From: Caryophanales bacterium
Lineage (GTDB): Bacteria > Bacillota_I > Bacilli_A > RF39 > UBA660
Assembly (NCBI GenBank): GCA_016291895.1
Contig: JAEEZO010000023.1
Span: 1 to 15,655 of the forward strand
DNA length: 15,655 bases
Reading direction: 5' to 3'
Part shown: positions 13,012 to 15,655 of the stretch, in pieces
Layout of the letters: each line of letters starts with the position of its first letter
Numbering within the stretch: position 1 is the stretch's first letter
Notes under the pieces: model-generated
Seen by the model: the letters and a program-made list of their open reading frames with translations, nothing else
Databases searched by the model: none
What the model was told of the DNA's origin: nothing
Made by a program: the position numbers and the translations under genes

Positions 13012-13025
13012 TTATAAATTCACTT
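13001..13025 (-). terminator. Terminator of the 253-residue membrane protein gene
   Basis: AAGTGAATT (13005-13013) pairs with AATTCACTT (13017-13025) around ATA, followed on the minus strand by a T run to 13001. Confidence 0.88.
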
Positions 13026-13028
13026 CTT

Positions 13029-13790
13029 CTATACTTCTTTACTCTTATCTAAGTTATATATTCTAACTCTTAACTCATTATATTTTTTTAATGTAGATTC
13101 TTTATCAATATATAACTTATCATCTTTAACATACCAACTACTATTTGAACTAGCTAAAATATCAATTAATTCATATAAGTAGTCTTGTTTTTCTTGATTA
13201 TTTTCTTTAAATTCTTTAATATTTTCTAAAGTCTTTTTATCTTCAGGTAAAATCATTAATTCTTTATAAAGATTATAATTATGATTACTTACTTTATTTT
13301 TATCTAAGTAAGATAAAATCTTCTTTTCATCAAACATTTCAATCATCTTATCAATATTTTCAATAAATTCTTTATTTTTTTCTTGGAAATCTTTTTTTAC
13401 ATTTTTTAACTTTTTACGATTTTCATTTAGATAACTAGGTGTTAAAAGATTAGCAAGAGCATCACTTCTTGTTTGATCAACAATATCTTTATAAGAAAAA
13501 TAATCTTTGTAATAATTCTTAATAGCACGCTCTACTTCTTTTAATTCACCACTAGCTTTAATCTCATCATTAACTTCTTCTGTTTCATTAATTTTATTTA
13601 ATTCATCACGAACTACTTTTTCTTTAGAAAGACGATTTAAATAAAATAATCCAATAATAATTAATATAACAAAAACAATAGTACCAATGATAAGAAAATC
13701 TTTTTTATAATTTCTTTTCTTTTCAAGAATATCAATTAATTCTTGATCATTTTTATTTATTTTTTTCTTTTTTTCTTTTTGTTTATTCAT
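13029..13790 (-). CDS. Single-pass membrane protein with charged helical ectodomain, unknown function
   Basis: A 253-residue protein that I do not recognise. A strongly basic cytoplasmic N-terminus (KQKEKKKKINK) precedes one helix at about 32-51 (FLIIGTIVFVILIIIGLFYL). The ectodomain is Lys/Glu-rich and mainly helical, with heptad-like stretches (about 52-110 and 120-205), and ends in a short beta part (SSWYVKDDKLYI). Unlike several other surface proteins here it has no cysteine. The start at 13788-13790 follows GAGGT. It has a good promoter and its own terminator. A scaffold or envelope-spacing role would fit the shape, but that is only a guess. Confidence 0.75.
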   Translation of the reverse strand: MNKQKEKKKKINKNDQELIDILEKKRNYKKDFLIIGTIVFVILIIIGLFYLNRLSKEKVVRDELNKINETEEVNDEIKASGELKEVERAIKNYYKDYFSYKDIVDQTRSDALANLLTPSYLNENRKKLKNVKKDFQEKNKEFIENIDKMIEMFDEKKILSYLDKNKVSNHNYNLYKELMILPEDKKTLENIKEFKENNQEKQDYLYELIDILASSNSSWYVKDDKLYIDKESTLKKYNELRVRIYNLDKSKEV

Positions 13791-13807
13791 TACGACCTCA
13801 AAGGTAA

Positions 13808-13836
13808 ATTATAATACAAGTTGAGTTTTAATGCAA
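13808..13836 (-). promoter_or_regulatory. Promoter of the 253-residue membrane protein gene
   Basis: The minus strand reads TTGCAT (13831-13836), a 17-base spacer and TATAAT (13808-13813). The -35 starts just past the TAA of the pentapeptide-repeat gene; no terminator is visible between the two genes, so read-through is also possible. Confidence 0.6.
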
Positions 13837-13838
13837 AT

Positions 13839-14447
13839 TTAATCATCAAACTTAATCCCTAATAGGGATACAATACATTCACTTTGAAAACGACTAATAA
13901 TCATTCCTTTAATGCTATTGGTATCAAAATCACAATTATTAATATTACAAGTAGAAAAGTTAATATTATTAAGTTTAGTATTATTAAATTCACTTTTATG
14001 AAAATCAACATTAGATAAATAAATCTTATTTAATTCACATTCAATAAAACTAGATTCATCTAGTTTAGAATCATTTATATATAATTCTTTTATTTTAGAA
14101 CCACTAAAATTACAATATGAACATATTGAACTATCTATTTGCAAATAATTAATATCTGCATCACAAAAAGTTGTACCAATTAATTTACAATTTTTAAAAA
14201 TACATCTTGTAAAAATCATATTATCAAAATTCTTATTAGCAATTATACAATCTTCAAAAATAGTATCTATAAATTCGACATCAGAAAAAGATACATTAGT
14301 AAAATCAATTTTCTTAAAAGAACATTCGTCTATTTTAAGATCTTTAATAGTAATATTCGGACTTTCATCAAGATATTCACAATTATTAAAGGTACTTGAT
14401 TCTGTTAATTTATCAGGTTCTAAATATTTAATTTTTAATTTAAACAT
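13839..14447 (-). CDS. Pentapeptide-repeat protein
   Basis: A 202-residue right-handed quadrilateral beta-helix protein. Hydrophobic centre residues (mostly F, else I or L) recur exactly every five positions from about 34 to 179 (for example F44, F49, F54, F59, F64, then F74, F79, F84), with C109 the only odd one: about 30 repeats in one unbroken register. The C-terminus GMIISRFQSECIVSLLGI resembles the capping helix of Qnr-like pentapeptide proteins. Those mimic DNA and protect gyrase, so that role is possible. The frame extends upstream to 14537, but the ATG at 14445-14447 follows AAGGAG and is the proper start. It overlaps the PAP2 gene by eight bases, so the two are translationally coupled. 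Confidence 0.88.
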   Translation of the reverse strand: MFKLKIKYLEPDKLTESSTFNNCEYLDESPNITIKDLKIDECSFKKIDFTNVSFSDVEFIDTIFEDCIIANKNFDNMIFTRCIFKNCKLIGTTFCDADINYLQIDSSICSYCNFSGSKIKELYINDSKLDESSFIECELNKIYLSNVDFHKSEFNNTKLNNINFSTCNINNCDFDTNSIKGMIISRFQSECIVSLLGIKFDD

Positions 14448-15024
14448 ATTTTCTCCTTTTGGCAATATATATGAATAATAATAAATAACCTGTTCCAAAG
14501 AAATAAGCTCCAACGACATCAGTGAAATAATGAACACCTAGGAAAATTCTTGATAAACCAACTAAAAAAATTAATATTGATAATAAACTAATAATTAATT
14601 TTTTATACTTACCATGATAGTTTTTATTAATAAGATATATTAATAATCCATAAAAAATAAAACTAATCATGGTATGACCAGAAGGAAATGAATATGTTTG
14701 TAAATCAATAGTTTTCCATATTGGTCGATCTCTCATAATTGTTACTTTTAATATATTATTAAGAGCCGTTGCTAATAATAAATTAGTAATAATTGCAATA
14801 TTCGTTTTTTTATTAAAAGTTAATAAACATATTAAAGTAAAGAAAACAAAGACAAACCATTCACCAAAAGTTGTAATAAGAATCATAATCCCTCTAATAG
14901 AAAGTTTTTGTAAAAAATCAAAAATATTCTTTTCAAAAGATAAATCACATATTTTAACAATAATGGTTGTTGCAATAAATAAAATAAAACTAATTATTAT
15001 TCCCAATAAATAACTTTTTTTCAT
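14440..15024 (-). CDS. PAP2-family membrane phosphatase
   Basis: A phosphatase of the type 2 phosphatidic acid phosphatase family, about 194 residues with six helices. It would dephosphorylate a lipid phosphate, such as undecaprenyl pyrophosphate, on the outer face of the membrane. All three motifs are intact: K-x6-RP as KVTIMRDRP (94-102, counting from the first ATG), FPSGHT (114-119) and SR-x5-H-x3-D (S159, R160, H166, D170). Two ATGs lie side by side at 15025-15027 and 15022-15024. GAGGT is too close to the first, so I chose the second. It begins inside the 3' end of the cyclo-ligase gene (overlap about 35 bases), and its last codons supply the ribosome site of the pentapeptide gene. Its exact lipid substrate cannot be told. 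Confidence 0.9.
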   Translation of the reverse strand: MKKSYLLGIIISFILFIATTIIVKICDLSFEKNIFDFLQKLSIRGIMILITTFGEWFVFVFFTLICLLTFNKKTNIAIITNLLLATALNNILKVTIMRDRPIWKTIDLQTYSFPSGHTMISFIFYGLLIYLINKNYHGKYKKLIISLLSILIFLVGLSRIFLGVHYFTDVVGAYFFGTGYLLLFIYIAKRRKYV

Positions 15025-15550
15025 CATCTACCTCATCAGTTATAATTAAATCCATCTTAATATCATTCTTTTCAACTGGAAGACTTGTTGTTAATTGTTC
15101 TTGAAAACAAATACCTATTTTATAAGTATCAATATTCTTTAAATAATTATCATAATATCCTCTTCCATATCCAAGACGATTATTATCTTTATCAAAAGCA
15201 AGACCAGGAATAACCATTAAATCAAAGTTACTACCTACTTCACCAGAAATAGGTTCCATAACCCCAAAACTATTTTTTTGATACTCCGTATTTTCATTAA
15301 TTAAAATAAATTTCATTTTTTTATCATTAATTATTTTAGGAAGATATATTCTCTTACCAAGTAATAAACTTTCATTAATTAATTCTTTAGTATCTACTTC
15401 GCTTCTCATACTATAATATAATGCAATATCAATACTTTTTTTATAAACTTCTAAGTTCATTATTCTTCTTTTGATAATTAAAGATTTTTCATAACGGTTA
15501 TCTAAATTATCACGAAGATAAGTAAATTCTTGTCTTAATTCTTTTTTCAT
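14990..15550 (-). CDS. 5-formyltetrahydrofolate cyclo-ligase
   Basis: A 186-residue cytosolic enzyme converting 5-formyl-THF to 5,10-methenyl-THF with ATP, returning a storage folate to the active pool. Length is typical. The N-terminal KKELRQEF with a basic ATP site, YYSMRSEVDT (45-54) and the hallmark PGLAFD-x5-LGYGRGYYDNYL (115-137) are all present. It corresponds to the yqgN/ygfA group. The start at 15548-15550 has no convincing Shine-Dalgarno; instead a nine-base-pair hairpin ends seven bases before the ATG. It is the first gene of an overlapping cluster with PAP2 and the pentapeptide gene. Sharing with those genes looks like compaction rather than a pathway. Confidence 0.93.
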   Translation of the reverse strand: MKKELRQEFTYLRDNLDNRYEKSLIIKRRIMNLEVYKKSIDIALYYSMRSEVDTKELINESLLLGKRIYLPKIINDKKMKFILINENTEYQKNSFGVMEPISGEVGSNFDLMVIPGLAFDKDNNRLGYGRGYYDNYLKNIDTYKIGICFQEQLTTSLPVEKNDIKMDLIITDEVDDEKKLFIGNNN

Positions 15551-15556
15551 ATACTA

Positions 15557-15580
15557 ATAAAAGGCCTAAAAGCCTTTTAT
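15557..15580 (-). terminator. Hairpin between the right-edge gene and the cyclo-ligase gene
   Basis: ATAAAAGGC (15557-15565) pairs perfectly with GCCTTTTAT (15572-15580) around CTAAAA. The T run after it on the minus strand is only four long, so it may be a weak terminator or a translation-affecting structure. The TAG stop of the right-edge gene is in the loop. Confidence 0.55.
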
Positions 15581-15655
15581 CTCCTCTACTATTTTTAATG
15601 TATTAATATTAAATACTAAAAGATATGTATTATTATCACGATATTCTGTAAATAT
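15566..15655 (-). CDS. 3' end of an unidentified gene, cut by window edge
   Basis: A 29-codon open frame enters from the right edge and ends at TAG (15566-15568), with protein end NINTLKIVEEIKGF. Codon use matches the neighbours, it lies on the same strand, and it stops 15 bases before the cyclo-ligase start, as expected for an operon neighbour. Too little is visible to identify it. An in-frame AGAGGAG at 15582-15588 is not followed by a usable start codon, so it is probably coding sequence rather than a ribosome site. Confidence 0.6.
   Translation of the reverse strand: MFTEYRDNNTYLLVFNINTLKIVEEIKGF

Noticed and set aside
1..15655. UGA read as tryptophan (code 4)
   Set aside because: Trp positions in conserved proteins are TGG and all genes are intact under the standard code; only the lack of TGA stops is unusual.

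Overview
The window comes from a very AT-rich, walled low-GC Gram-positive bacterium. Support for this: purine-rich Shine-Dalgarno sites (AGAGGT, AGGAGG, GGTGAT) before nearly every gene, U-tract terminators, sigma-A-type promoters, a CIRCE heat-shock operator and a D-aspartate peptidoglycan cassette. The overall look (many single-pass surface proteins of unknown function, InlB-type repeats, compact spacing) resembles uncultured gut Bacilli or Erysipelotrichia-like lineages, but that placement is inference. The standard code fits, because Trp is TGG throughout. None of the 19 stop codons visible is TGA.

Layout. 1-1667 (minus) is most of htpG, cut at the left edge, with a CIRCE operator on its promoter. 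1800-1873 (plus) is a tRNA-Gln(CUG) that shares a bidirectional terminator with a convergent GNAT acetyltransferase. 2451-4401 (minus) holds two membrane-anchored surface proteins; one is an InlB-repeat plus phage-tail-lysozyme-like cell-wall hydrolase rich in cysteine. 4464-6673 (minus) is a three-gene operon: a D-aspartate ligase-like ATP-grasp enzyme, an aspartate/glutamate racemase and a 97-residue unknown. Together the first two would make D-Asp and attach it to peptidoglycan precursors. 6737-8601 (minus) holds an unknown anchored protein, the nucleoid protein HU and a VUT-family (YhhQ-like) transporter with a lysine-rich tail.

8723-10192 is the only protein-coding stretch on the plus strand. 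It holds a small membrane protein and then two tandem paralogues, each built as cytoplasmic zinc ribbon, Gln/Pro/Met-rich linker, one membrane helix and an ectodomain with four conserved cysteines. 10219-12966 (minus) pairs a HerA-type hexameric ATPase with an adenosine-deaminase-fold protein. That protein keeps the metal ligands but has lost all three catalytic residues, so it is probably not an ordinary deaminase. 13029-15655 (minus) holds an anchored coiled-coil-like protein, then an overlapping cluster of 5-formyltetrahydrofolate cyclo-ligase, PAP2 phosphatase and pentapeptide-repeat protein, and the 3' end of one more gene at the right edge.

The best candidates for something undescribed are the zinc-ribbon/four-Cys membrane paralogues and the HerA plus degenerate adenosine-deaminase pair. 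A recurrent regulatory feature is that terminators run straight into the next gene's promoter, sometimes sharing bases. No CRISPR array, insertion sequence, integrase or phage module was seen.
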